A DNA stretch of 64,000 nt from Cyclobacterium qasimii M12-11B. Lineage in GTDB: Bacteria; Bacteroidota; Bacteroidia; Cytophagales; Cyclobacteriaceae. Shown here piece by piece: positions 55,478 through 64,000 of this stretch (position 1 is its first letter; each line of letters begins with the position of its first letter). The position numbers were made by a program, and so were the translations under genes. Below the pieces are notes generated by a model. It was not told where the DNA came from. It saw only the letters and a list, made by a program, of their open reading frames with translations, and made no database searches. The stretch spans positions 124,001 through 188,000 of the forward strand of contig NZ_ATNM01000110.1 in the NCBI RefSeq assembly GCF_000427295.1. The letters are read 5' to 3'.

Positions 55478-57334
55478 ATGTCTCCATTACTTCTGGCTGG
55501 CGCCACACTCAATCAAACTCCACTGGATTGGGAAGGAAACCTGGAAAACATCTTTCAGGCAATTTCCCTGGCAAAAGAAAAAAAAGTTGACCTTTTGTGT
55601 TTTCCGGAACTATGTATTACTGGTTACGGAAGTGAGGATTTATTTTTAAGCTATTGGTACCCAAAGAAAGCACTCGAAAAAATTAAAAAAATCCTTCCAC
55701 ATACAGAAGGTATTACTGTATTTGTAGGCCTCCCAATCAGGATAAACAGCCATGTCTACAATTGCATGGCTGTCTTGGAAAACCAAGAGATCCTGGGCTT
55801 TGTACCCAAGCAATTTTTAGCAATAGACGGTGTTCATTATGAAGCCAGGTGGTTTACTCCCTGGAAAGCTGGAGAAGAAATCTCCTTAGAATGCTTTGAT
55901 TCCCAATACCCTTTTGGGGATCTCATTTTTGAAAAAAACGGCCACAAATATGGCTTTGAAATCTGTGAAGACGCATGGAGAAGCAGTAACAGGCCCGGAT
56001 ACCGCCTCAAAGAACGTGGTGTTGACATTATTTTCAACCCTAGTGCCAGCCACTTTGCCATGGGCAAAAGTGAGCAAAGAGAAATATTAGTTACAGAAAG
56101 CTCAAGGGACCTGGGAGTGGCTTACCTTTATGTTAATTTGCTTGGCAATGAAAGTGGGCGAATGATATTTGATGGGGAAATACTTTATTCCGAACAAGGT
56201 CAGTGTTTGGTAAAAAACAAGTTGCTCTCTTATCAATCTTATCAATTGGCAACAGTAACCTACCCTGCTCAAGAGCCAAAGCCATTAAAACTAGAACACA
56301 GTTTACATACCAAAAATGAGGAATTCATGGCAGCCTCCACTTTAGCGCTGTTTGACTACCTTAGAAAAAGCAGAAGCAGGGGTTTTGTCCTTTCACTTAG
56401 CGGTGGAGCAGATTCATCCTCCATAGCCATACTTGTGGCCGACATGGTAAAAAGGGGAGTGAAGGATCTTGGAAAAGCCATGTTCTTGAAAAAAATCAAT
56501 CGTACTTCTGACATTGACCCAGAAAGCAGTATTCAGGAGATCACAGGAAAACTTTTTACCACAGCCTACCAAGGAACAAAAAACTCCTCCGATGCTACTC
56601 TAAATAGTGCCCGCAACCTAGCGAAGAGTTTGGGTGCAACCTTTCACCATTGGACCATCGATGAGGAAGTGAACTCTTACACCAGGAAAATTGAAAAAGC
56701 TTTGGGCAGGGAACTAACATGGGAACAAGATGACATCGCCCTTCAAAACATCCAGGCAAGGGCACGTTCACCCATCATATGGATGATAGCCAATATTAAA
56801 AACTACCTACTTCTGAGCACCTCTAATCGAAGTGAAGGTGATTTAGGCTATGCCACAATGGATGGTGACACCAGCGGCAGTATATCACCTATAGCGGCAG
56901 TGAGCAAAGACTTTATTTTACAGTGGTTACAATGGGCTGAAAAGGAAAAGGGCTATGATGGTTTAAAGGAAGTCAATGCCCTCCAACCCACCGCAGAATT
57001 AAGGCCTCAGGAGCAGAGTCAGACTGATGAAGAAGACCTTATGCCCTACCCTATCATCTCTGCCATTGAAAAATTAGCCATAAGAGACAGGAGGTCTCCA
57101 ATGGATGTATACCTGATTTTGAAAGAAGAAATTTCTCTTGAACCATCTCTTTTAAAAGCTTACATTGCCAAATTCTTTAGGCTTTGGTCAATCAATCAAT
57201 GGAAAAGAGAACGTCTAGCGGTTTCCTTTCATTTGGATGAATTTAATGTAGACCCTAAGACCTGGTATCGTTTCCCTGTACTTTCCGGAGGGTACCGGGA
57301 GGAGCTGGCACTAATGGAAACCCTTGAAGAATAA
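55478..57334 (+). CDS. nadE: Glutamine-dependent NAD+ synthase
   Basis: This 618-residue protein fuses an N-terminal nitrilase-type glutaminase with a C-terminal NAD synthetase. The glutaminase has a catalytic Glu in CFPELCITGYG and Cys C163 in FEICEDAW. The synthetase has the PP-loop SLSGGADSSSIAIL and STSNRSEGDLGYATMDGD. It converts nicotinic acid adenine dinucleotide to NAD+ using ammonia from glutamine. The length is normal for the two-domain form. Confidence 0.95.
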   Translation: MSPLLLAGATLNQTPLDWEGNLENIFQAISLAKEKKVDLLCFPELCITGYGSEDLFLSYWYPKKALEKIKKILPHTEGITVFVGLPIRINSHVYNCMAVLENQEILGFVPKQFLAIDGVHYEARWFTPWKAGEEISLECFDSQYPFGDLIFEKNGHKYGFEICEDAWRSSNRPGYRLKERGVDIIFNPSASHFAMGKSEQREILVTESSRDLGVAYLYVNLLGNESGRMIFDGEILYSEQGQCLVKNKLLSYQSYQLATVTYPAQEPKPLKLEHSLHTKNEEFMAASTLALFDYLRKSRSRGFVLSLSGGADSSSIAILVADMVKRGVKDLGKAMFLKKINRTSDIDPESSIQEITGKLFTTAYQGTKNSSDATLNSARNLAKSLGATFHHWTIDEEVNSYTRKIEKALGRELTWEQDDIALQNIQARARSPIIWMIANIKNYLLLSTSNRSEGDLGYATMDGDTSGSISPIAAVSKDFILQWLQWAEKEKGYDGLKEVNALQPTAELRPQEQSQTDEEDLMPYPIISAIEKLAIRDRRSPMDVYLILKEEISLEPSLLKAYIAKFFRLWSINQWKRERLAVSFHLDEFNVDPKTWYRFPVLSGGYREELALMETLEE

Positions 57335-57366
57335 ATCAACGACAAACATCAAAAACATAATAACCC

Positions 57367-58472
57367 ATGATCAATAGTATTTTGTATTACGTCGTATGGA
57401 GTCCAAATCCTTCGATTTTTTCAGGATTTGACAGGTTACGCTGGTACAGCCTGCTTTTTGCATTAGGCTTTATTATCTCCCAACAGTTCATGATCCATTT
57501 CTTTAAAAAAGAAGGGCATGATGAAAACCTGGTGGATAAATTGACAATTTACATGGTATTGGCTACCATCATTGGCGCCAGACTTGGCCACGTTTTATTT
57601 TATGAGCCGGAGCGCTACCTGAGCAATCCCATAGACATCTTGAAGGTCTGGGAAGGTGGCCTGGCAAGTCATGGTGCAGCCATCGTTATCCCTATTGCTA
57701 TATGGCTATATGTCAGAAGAACCCCCGGTCAATCTTATTTATGGGTTGTAGACAGGGTTGTTATCGTAATAGCCTTGACTGGAGCTTTGATTCGTTTCGG
57801 CAACCTGATGAATTCAGAAATAGGTGGTATGCCCACTGGTACGGACAGTGGATTTGTCTTTGCTCGAGATACAGAAGAAATTCTGCACACAATGAAACTC
57901 CCAATATCTTCTATCAAAGCCTATAAGCCAGCAGACCGACAAAGTGAGCTTTCTGGAACAGGACGTGTTCCCGTTAACTTTGACATTGAAATTGATAAAG
58001 GAGGTTTTGATGAAGCAAATCTAAGAGCTGTGCTTGAGAGAGATGTCAAGTATGCATTGACTCGGTTCAATAGCTCAAAAAAATACATGGCAGAAGACCC
58101 CGAAACACCTTTGAATTTGGAGATAAAAGATCAAGGGGATCATTATCTGGCAGTGGTGAAAACATTTGGTCAAGCCAAATACCCCACTCAAATTTATGAG
58201 TCCCTCACTTATTTATTGATTTTCATCTTGCTATTTATTGGGTGGACCAAATACAAGTCTAGAATACCCGAAGGCTTATACCTGGGATTATTTCTCATAT
58301 CCGTTTTCGGAATGCGGTTCTTTTGGGAGTTTTTCAAAGAAAACCAAGTGGACTTTGAAGACAACCTCACCCTTAACATGGGACAAACGCTAAGTATTCC
58401 ATTGGTCGTTATCGGCCTGGGTTTTGTTGTTTATTCTTTAACGAATAAAAGAAAAAAACCATCCAGAACTAA
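57367..58472 (+). CDS. lgt: Prolipoprotein diacylglyceryl transferase (3' end probably affected by an indel)
   Basis: This integral membrane enzyme attaches diacylglycerol to the Cys of lipoproteins, of which this window encodes several. It has WEGGLASHGAAIV, the Lgt signature RFGNLMNSEIGG and YPTQIYESLTYL. An insertion of about 100 residues lies after the signature (near 175-280). As sequenced the frame runs on to 58554, so its last 28 codons lie antisense to the conserved end of yidD. One more A in the A7 run at 58452-58458 would end it at 58472, giving 368 residues and no overlap. I give that end as the more likely one. Confidence 0.88.
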
Positions 58473-58473
58473 A

Positions 58474-58695
58474 TCAAGGGACAGGGTCATGGCCCTGTCC
58501 TCCCCAAGGGTGACATCTCCCTATTCTCTTGATTCCCATCCATCCACCTTTTAAAACGCCATGTTTCATAATGGCCTCTTTGGCATATTGACTGCAGGTA
58601 GGGTAATACCTGCAAGACCTGGGAATCAAAGGAGAAATAGCATATTGATAAATCAAAATGGGAAATACTGCAATATTTTTCACTATTCTCTTCAC
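58474..58695 (-). CDS. yidD: Membrane protein insertion efficiency factor YidD
   Basis: This 73-residue protein has the YidD consensus throughout: an amphipathic N-terminal helix ([18 protein letters not shown]), [15 protein letters not shown], and a C-terminus of [15 protein letters not shown] with the three conserved Cys. It assists YidC-dependent membrane protein insertion. It is convergent with lgt; the apparent overlap with lgt is best explained by an indel in lgt. Confidence 0.92.
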   Translation of the reverse strand: MKRIVKNIAVFPILIYQYAISPLIPRSCRYYPTCSQYAKEAIMKHGVLKGGWMGIKRIGRCHPWGGQGHDPVP

Positions 58696-58769
58696 TTTTT
58701 CGTATTTACACTAAACAAGTCTATTTTTAAAAATAAAGTTCTGTTTCTAAAATCAAAATTAAGATTCAA

Positions 58770-60229
58770 TTGAACCTAAAACCGCTATTTTACTGGCTTC
58801 TCCTCCTTATATTCATTCTGGAAACAGGTGGTGGTAAAATTCTGTTTGCCCAAAACAGTGACTCTTTGAACATCAATTCGGAAAAAGTTACTACTCCTAA
58901 ACAGGTTACGGTAAATAATATTTTCATTGTTGGAAACGAAAAAACCCGTAAAATATCATCTTGCGGGAAATGGATATTGAGGAAAACATGACCTATAATT
59001 GGGAGGAATTTGTGGCGCTAGTCGCCGCCGACCAAAAAAAAATATATAATCTTCAACTTTTCACAACCGCAACAGTAACACCTCTTTTTGTAGGTGATGA
59101 GCAGGTTGAACTTTTGGTTTCTCTTAAGGAAAGATGGTACATACTACCAAGCATAATCTTTAATCTTGCTGACAGGAACTTCTCTGAATGGTATTCCAAT
59201 CAAAACAGAGATTTTTCCAGGGTAAATTATGGCGTAAAATTAGACCACAATAATATTGGAGGAAGAAACGAAAAACTCAGGGTAATTGGCCAGATAGGTT
59301 TTACTCAAGCCATCCTCCTGAATTATACCATCCCTTATTTCGATAAAAACCAGCTCCATGGGTTGGCTGCAAAATTTAATTTTTACACCAATAAAAACAT
59401 ACCCGTAAGGTCTATAGGCAACAAGCAATATTTCTTCAGGAATCCAGATGAAGACATATTGCGAAAAACTCTCAATGCCTCGCTAACTTATAGTTTTAGA
59501 GGGAGCTTTTATAACTTTCATTATTTTACTGCAGGCTATCACAATACCCAAATCCATGAGGATGTAATCATTGAAAACCCCGATTACTTCACCCATGATG
59601 GTAAAAAACTACAGTATTTCTTGGCTTCCTATCGCTACCGACATGACAATCGTGATAATGTGGCCTATGCTACCCAAGGAACATTATTGGATGCTAGCTT
59701 AACCAAATACGGGCTGTTTGGGAAGGATGATATAAATGAGCTGGAATTTAGTATCATGGCCAGCACGTACAAAAGGCTGGGAGATAAATCTCACTTTGCT
59801 ACCGGGATTTCCGGTTCTGCATTCTTTAGTGACAACCAACCCTACACCCTTGTCCGCGGTATTGGCTATAAACCGGATTTCATTAGGGGCTATGAGCTCA
59901 ATGTTATCGAAGGCCAGCAATTGATCGTCCATAAAAACAGTTTGCGCTATGAGTTGTTTGACGTGGCTTACGACATTTCTGATTTTATGCCTATAGATGA
60001 ATTTTCTGTATTCCCCCTTAAGCTATACCTCAGTGCCAATTTTGACCATGGGTACGTAAGAGATGCCAATCGATTGCCCCAGAATGCAGCACTCACCAAC
60101 AAATACCTGAGCGGTTATGGCATGGGCCTGGACCTTATTGGAATGTACGACGCCGTTTTCAGGTTTGAGTATTCGGTTAATAATATGGGAACCCGAGGCT
60201 TCTTTATCAATGTGAAAGCTCCATTATAA
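58770..60229 (+). CDS. BamA/TamA-family outer-membrane protein (apparent 1-base deletion)
   Basis: The first 73 residues give a signal peptide (ending ILFAQ) and the start of a POTRA domain (VNNIFIVGNEKTRK). Then the frame is lost. Adding one A in the run at 58950-58953 continues it as NIILREMDIEENM and into a D15-type beta-barrel, for 486 residues. The barrel contains the IRGYE motif (FIRGYELN), the counterpart of the VRGF/Y lid motif. With one POTRA it is shorter than true BamA. It probably has an accessory role in outer-membrane assembly or protein transport. The start codon is TTG. Confidence 0.87.
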
Positions 60230-60306
60230 TTCGTTTTCTGTTTCATCATTACGTTTTTTTATAGTATATTCAAGTAATACTTTCTTTTTTCCCTTATTTT
60301 TTGATT

Positions 60307-61133
60307 ATGGAGAAATGGGTGCTACTTGGTATATTTTTGCTTTTTTCCAGGATAGGCTGGGCTCAAAACAGCATGGATCATTTCCCAAAAGGGGCTCAAA
60401 GCATAGGAATTGGGAATGCAAGTGTAACCTTAAGCGACCCTTGGGCTATTTTCAACAATATAGGTGCCCTAGGCAAAGCACCATCTGAAGCCCATGCCAT
60501 AGCGGGATACGATCACAGACTTGGACTAAATGAACTGACCACTCTTGCAGCAGGCATAACATTGCCTACCGAAAAAATAGGAACAATAGGAATTGGCATT
60601 TCCAATTACGGAGGAGAGCTATTTAACCAACAACAGATCGGATTGGGCCTGGCCAAGCAACTTGGCTTGGCAAGTTTGGGTATAAAAATCAATTATTTCC
60701 AGACCAATATTGAAGGCTATGGAAGAAGCGCCAGACCAGTGCTTGAGCTTGGTGGAACAGCCGAACTTATTCCCGGTTTGTTTTTGGTGCGCATGTATTC
60801 AATATAACCCGAGCAGCCATAAGCAAAGCGAGTTTGGATTATCTACCCACGATTGTTAAAGCTGGTATATCCTACCGCCCCGCTAAAAACCTAATGGTGA
60901 ATATAGAAACGGAGAAAGAATTGTTTTCTCCCCCCCAATTCAAAGCTGGTATCGCTTATAGCTTTGAAGAGAAATTCTGGGCACGAACAGGTATCACCAG
61001 CCAACCCAATAATTTGTATTTTGGGATAGGTTTTAGACCCAGAAGATTCCAGGTAGATTATGCCATGAGTCGCAATTACCTGTTGGGCTTTACGCATCAT
61101 TTTTCTTTAAATTATAACCTTAAAGCACCTTGA
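60307..61133 (+). CDS. PorV/PorQ-like outer-membrane beta-barrel protein (apparent 1-base deletion)
   Basis: This barrel protein has a signal peptide (WVLLGIFLLFSRIGWAQ), and the first mature segment FPKGAQSIGIGNASVTLSD is like that of PorV and PorQ proteins. The frame stops at 60807 after GLFLVRMYSI. Adding one T in the run at 60781-60785 reads FFGAHVFNITRAAISKASLD and continues to 61133, for 275 residues. The ATG at 60307 is preferred over a TTG at 60301. The exact role is unknown; a link to type IX secretion is possible but not shown. The HHH-barrel gene overlaps its stop as TTGA. Confidence 0.8.
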
Positions 61134-63232
61134 ATCGCCGATCTGTCATCGGCCTTGTCCTATACATGCTGCCTTTTGCTCTTTTTGCACAACAGGCTTC
61201 ACAAAAGGAACTTGATATAGAAGCCTTCGTAGAAGAGCGGTTTGCCATGCAGGAAGAAGACATCCCTTATGAAGACCTGTATGAAAGTCTTCTCCAGCGC
61301 TATTTTCAGCCATTGGACTTGCAGGTTGCTACCAGCACTGAGCTTCAATCCTTGTACTTACTCAGCCCCCTACAAATCCAGTCTTTTATTAAATACAGGA
61401 ATCAATTTGGTAAGTTTTCTTCCATTTACGAGCTACAGGCAATCCCTGAATGGACTTTAGAAACCATTCAAAATATTTTGCCATTTGTGGTAATCAATTC
61501 GACACATCCTAATCAAAGCAACCCGGGGCTGAAACGTATCCTTAAAGCTGAAAATGCTTATTTACTCTTTCGCCAAAGAAGGATATGGCAAACAAGGAAA
61601 GGCTTCACTGCCCCTGACACGTTAAGCAATGGCGACCTGAGTAACCGGTATGTTGGAGACCCCAATGACTTATACATGAGGTTCCGATTACAACAACCGG
61701 CGGATTTCAGCCTTGGCTTGACTTTGGATAAAGATTCAGGAGAAAAATTCACTTGGGATCCCAAAAGTAAACGCTATGGATTCAATTATCTTTCGTTTCA
61801 TTACACCCTCTATAACAAGGGCAAACTAAAAGCGCTTTCTCTGGGAGATTACCAATTGCAATTCGGCCAAGGCTTGGTTTTCGGATCGGGATTTTCTGTA
61901 GGGAAGGGTGCTGAGACCATCACCACCGTAAAAAGGAGTTCGACTGGCTTAAGACCTTATACTTCCGTAATGGAAGCAGGGTTTTTCAGAGGGCTGGCAG
62001 GGACTTACTCATCAGGGAATATAGAATGGACTGTCATGCTTTCCCGAACTTCAAGAGATGCCAATTTACAATACATTCAAGACAGCCTTGCCAATGAATC
62101 CTCCTATTTATCCTCACTGGTTTTATCAGGCCTCCACCGGACAATAAGCGAAATACAGAAAAAAGCGCAGGCTATTGAACAAAATATAGGATTGAACCTT
62201 AATTACCGCCATCCTAATAAATCTTTCCGACTAGGTTCAAACCTCCTTTACACGCAATACAGTCAACCGCTTATTCCATTGGAAAGAATATACAATCAAT
62301 TCGAATTCCAAGGGAAGAACAATGTCACCAACAGTCTATATTTCACCTATAATTATCGAAACCACTATTTATTTGGAGAGTCTGCAATATCCAAAAGTGG
62401 CGGTATGGGGCACGTGGCAGGGATTATGAGTAGCTTGAATAGCAAAGTTGATTTCTCCATGATTTGGAGAAAATATGATCGTAACTTTCATTCTCAGTAT
62501 GGGAATGCCTTTTCAGAAGGCACTCGACCGATTAATGAAGAGGGCTTGTACCTGGGTATTCACTTCAAACCCAGCAGAAAAATTAGCTGGTCAGCTTATT
62601 ATGACTATTTCAAATTTCCCTGGATGCGTTTTAGAATGTATGCACCTTCAACGGGACACGAATGGCTCAGCAGGATAAAATTTCAGCCAAACAAACAATT
62701 GATGCTGTTTTTCCAGTTTCGGGAAGAGGTAAAAAGTAGAAACGTAGTTTCAGAAGATCAAACCAGCAGCCAATACCTGCTAGCGCAGGGAAAAAGGCAA
62801 AACATAGTATGGAACCTAACTTATCAACCCAGTCGCTGGTGGCAGGCTAAAACGCGTGTACAGCAAAGTTTTTACCGCATCAGTGGGCATAAATCTAAAG
62901 GTTATGCGATCTCTCAGGATTTATCAGGGGAGGTAGGTGCCTGGAAACTATCAGGAAGGGTTTCCCTCTTTGACACGGACGATTATGAAAACAGGCAGTA
63001 CTTGTATGAAAAAAATGTGCTTTGGGCCTTTTCTATACCGAATTTCTATGATCAGGGAATACGCCTCTATTTTTTAGCCCAGTACAAACTCAATCGAAGG
63101 CTTACATTTTGGGGCAGGTGGGCGAAAACGACTTATACCAACAGAGAAAGTATTGGTTCAGGCTTGCAGGAAATTCAAGGCAACGAATTGGTAGAAACAA
63201 CGTTTCAGTTAAGGTATCAATTTAACCGGTAA
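61130..63232 (+). CDS. Helix-hairpin-helix protein with outer-membrane beta-barrel region
   Basis: This 700-residue protein has a signal peptide (about 1-20). A ComEA-type helix-hairpin-helix region follows at about residues 60-125 (SLYLLSPLQIQSFIKYRNQF, then KFSSIYELQAIPEWT). The remaining 570 residues are rich in alternating aromatic strands and end LVETTFQLRYQFNR, typical of a barrel inserted by the Bam machine. Such proteins are common in the phylum and are uncharacterised. A role in surface DNA binding is inference only. The TTG start overlaps the upstream stop by 4 bases. Confidence 0.83.
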   Translation: MNRRSVIGLVLYMLPFALFAQQASQKELDIEAFVEERFAMQEEDIPYEDLYESLLQRYFQPLDLQVATSTELQSLYLLSPLQIQSFIKYRNQFGKFSSIYELQAIPEWTLETIQNILPFVVINSTHPNQSNPGLKRILKAENAYLLFRQRRIWQTRKGFTAPDTLSNGDLSNRYVGDPNDLYMRFRLQQPADFSLGLTLDKDSGEKFTWDPKSKRYGFNYLSFHYTLYNKGKLKALSLGDYQLQFGQGLVFGSGFSVGKGAETITTVKRSSTGLRPYTSVMEAGFFRGLAGTYSSGNIEWTVMLSRTSRDANLQYIQDSLANESSYLSSLVLSGLHRTISEIQKKAQAIEQNIGLNLNYRHPNKSFRLGSNLLYTQYSQPLIPLERIYNQFEFQGKNNVTNSLYFTYNYRNHYLFGESAISKSGGMGHVAGIMSSLNSKVDFSMIWRKYDRNFHSQYGNAFSEGTRPINEEGLYLGIHFKPSRKISWSAYYDYFKFPWMRFRMYAPSTGHEWLSRIKFQPNKQLMLFFQFREEVKSRNVVSEDQTSSQYLLAQGKRQNIVWNLTYQPSRWWQAKTRVQQSFYRISGHKSKGYAISQDLSGEVGAWKLSGRVSLFDTDDYENRQYLYEKNVLWAFSIPNFYDQGIRLYFLAQYKLNRRLTFWGRWAKTTYTNRESIGSGLQEIQGNELVETTFQLRYQFNR

Positions 63233-63256
63233 GGATCTTTACTAGCTCCTTACCGG
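63226..63256. terminator. Hairpin between the HHH-barrel gene and mscL
   Basis: A perfect 10-bp stem, CCGGTAAGGA with TCCTTACCGG, has an 11-base loop and overlaps the stop codon at 63230-63232. There is no clear T tract, so termination is likely but not certain. Confidence 0.6.
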
Positions 63257-63276
63257 CCAATTGTTCTTAATCAGAT

Positions 63277-63696
63277 TTACTTGGTTTTAAGCAAGTCCCT
63301 GATTTGTTCCAATAATACTTCTGTTTTATTAACAGTAGGTGGTGGTGGTGTTGGCGCTGCTTCTTCCTTCTTTTTTAAGTTATTGATCACTTTAACGATC
63401 ATAAAGACGGCAAAGGCAACGATGGCAAAATCAACAGTAAATTGAATAAAAGTACCATAGTTAATGGTAACAGCCGCTATTTCTTCTCCAGCGGGGTCAA
63501 TATAGGCGTCCTTGAGAACAACTACTAAATCTGTAAAATCAACTCCTCCGACCAATAGGCCAATAGGAGGCATGATAATGTCTTTTACAAGAGAAGAAAC
63601 GACCTTCCCAAATGCTGCGCCAATGATGACCGCTACAGCTAAATCGACTACATTACCTTTTACGGCGAAATCCTTGAATTCTTTAATCAAACCCAT
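63277..63696 (-). CDS. mscL: Large-conductance mechanosensitive channel MscL
   Basis: This 139-residue inner-membrane protein begins [20 protein letters not shown] and continues [19 protein letters not shown], the MscL pore helix. The second helix is at about 85-105 and the C-terminal helix is charged, after a Pro-rich APTPPPP linker. It releases solutes upon hypo-osmotic shock. It is transcribed alone, convergent with the barrel genes. Confidence 0.95.
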   Translation of the reverse strand: MGLIKEFKDFAVKGNVVDLAVAVIIGAAFGKVVSSLVKDIIMPPIGLLVGGVDFTDLVVVLKDAYIDPAGEEIAAVTINYGTFIQFTVDFAIVAFAVFMIVKVINNLKKKEEAAPTPPPPTVNKTEVLLEQIRDLLKTK

Positions 63697-63821
63697 ACTT
63701 TTGTTGGTTAATGGTTTTTAATTGATTTTATAAATAAACTTGATAAGCCTGTCAATATAAGAAAAATTCTATGACTATTACAAAATAATTATATTCCAAA
63801 CTTTACATATACTGAATAGGG

Positions 63822-64000
63822 ATGACCAAGACAAAAAATATAGCTCAACCAATAGCAAAAATTATAACTAAAACACTCCAAAATCAAGATTCAACCAGAA
63901 ACGACGATTATTTCTGGATGAATGAAAGAGAAAATCCTGATGTGGTGAAATATTTGGAAAAGGAAAATGAATATAAAAGTCACTGCCTAAAGAAAACCGA
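63822..64000 (+). CDS. S9 family peptidase (oligopeptidase B-like), 3' truncated
   Basis: An ATG at 63822 opens a frame that continues to the window edge (59 codons). The product includes NDDYFWMNERENPDVVKYLE followed by KENEYK, which matches the N-terminal propeller-side segment of oligopeptidase B and related prolyl oligopeptidases. The catalytic domain lies outside the window. There is no signal peptide in the visible part. Confidence 0.78.
   Translation, partial: MTKTKNIAQPIAKIITKTLQNQDSTRNDDYFWMNERENPDVVKYLEKENEYKSHCLKKT

Noticed and set aside
1-64000. CRISPR array, rRNA, tRNA, prophage or transposase genes
   Set aside because: No regularly spaced repeats, cloverleaf-like sequences, rRNA segments or transposase motifs were found by reading. 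A covariance-model search would be decisive for small RNAs.

Overview
This 64 kb window is AT-rich chromosomal DNA from a member of the Bacteroidota. Type IX secretion genes (porU, porV), DUF3078, DUF3108, DUF3748, DUF5687 and IPExxxVDY proteins, and promoters of the TAnnTTTG type point to the Cytophagales, most likely Cyclobacteriaceae (Cyclobacterium, Algoriphagus or Echinicola relatives). That placement is inferred from gene families; no rRNA gene is present. I saw no tRNA, CRISPR array, prophage or intact insertion sequence. Most of the window is ordinary core genome.

Layout. 1-7.0 kb: the end of a metallo-beta-lactamase hydrolase, pssA, then porU-porV of type IX secretion and a catalytically dead M16 protein. 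7-16 kb: a glycosyltransferase, YigZ, an RNase D-like exonuclease, NhaC, an Mpo1-like protein, a Kef-type antiporter, queA and a MacB-like permease. 16-21 kb: recA, a DUF3108 protein, a PhoB/PhoR-like two-component pair and an RluA-type pseudouridine synthase, followed by a structured intergenic repeat region. 21.4-26.1 kb: a five-gene cassette with two MauG/MbnH-like di-haem lipoproteins on either side of an MbnP-like lipoprotein, an outer-membrane protein carrying CDSC, and a small Cys-rich leader protein. It is bounded by a promoter and a terminator and is the most interesting unit in the window. 26.8-36.5 kb: an active M16 peptidase, an O-methyltransferase, a LysM lytic transglycosylase, DUF3078, dnaX, a GNAT protein and an ABC exporter. 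36.8-42.2 kb: a sulfite-oxidase-like molybdoenzyme with its cytochrome c, a DUF3748 protein and a GH31 glycosidase. 42.4-53 kb: typA, pfkA, miaA, two response regulators, a PhnP-like hydrolase, a NFACT-like protein and pyk. 53-64 kb: acpP-fabF-rnc, nadE, lgt, yidD, three outer-membrane proteins, mscL and the start of an S9 peptidase.

A dominant feature is that about twelve genes are interrupted by one-base indels, nearly all in A or T runs. In each case a single-base correction restores a full-length conserved protein, and all corrected lengths are exact multiples of three. Nine need one base added and three need one removed. The simplest reading is homopolymer error in the underlying assembly. 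The dnaX break is a possible exception: it sits in a run of nine A residues at the gamma/tau boundary, where real slippage is known in other bacteria. I give these genes as merged features and describe each break.
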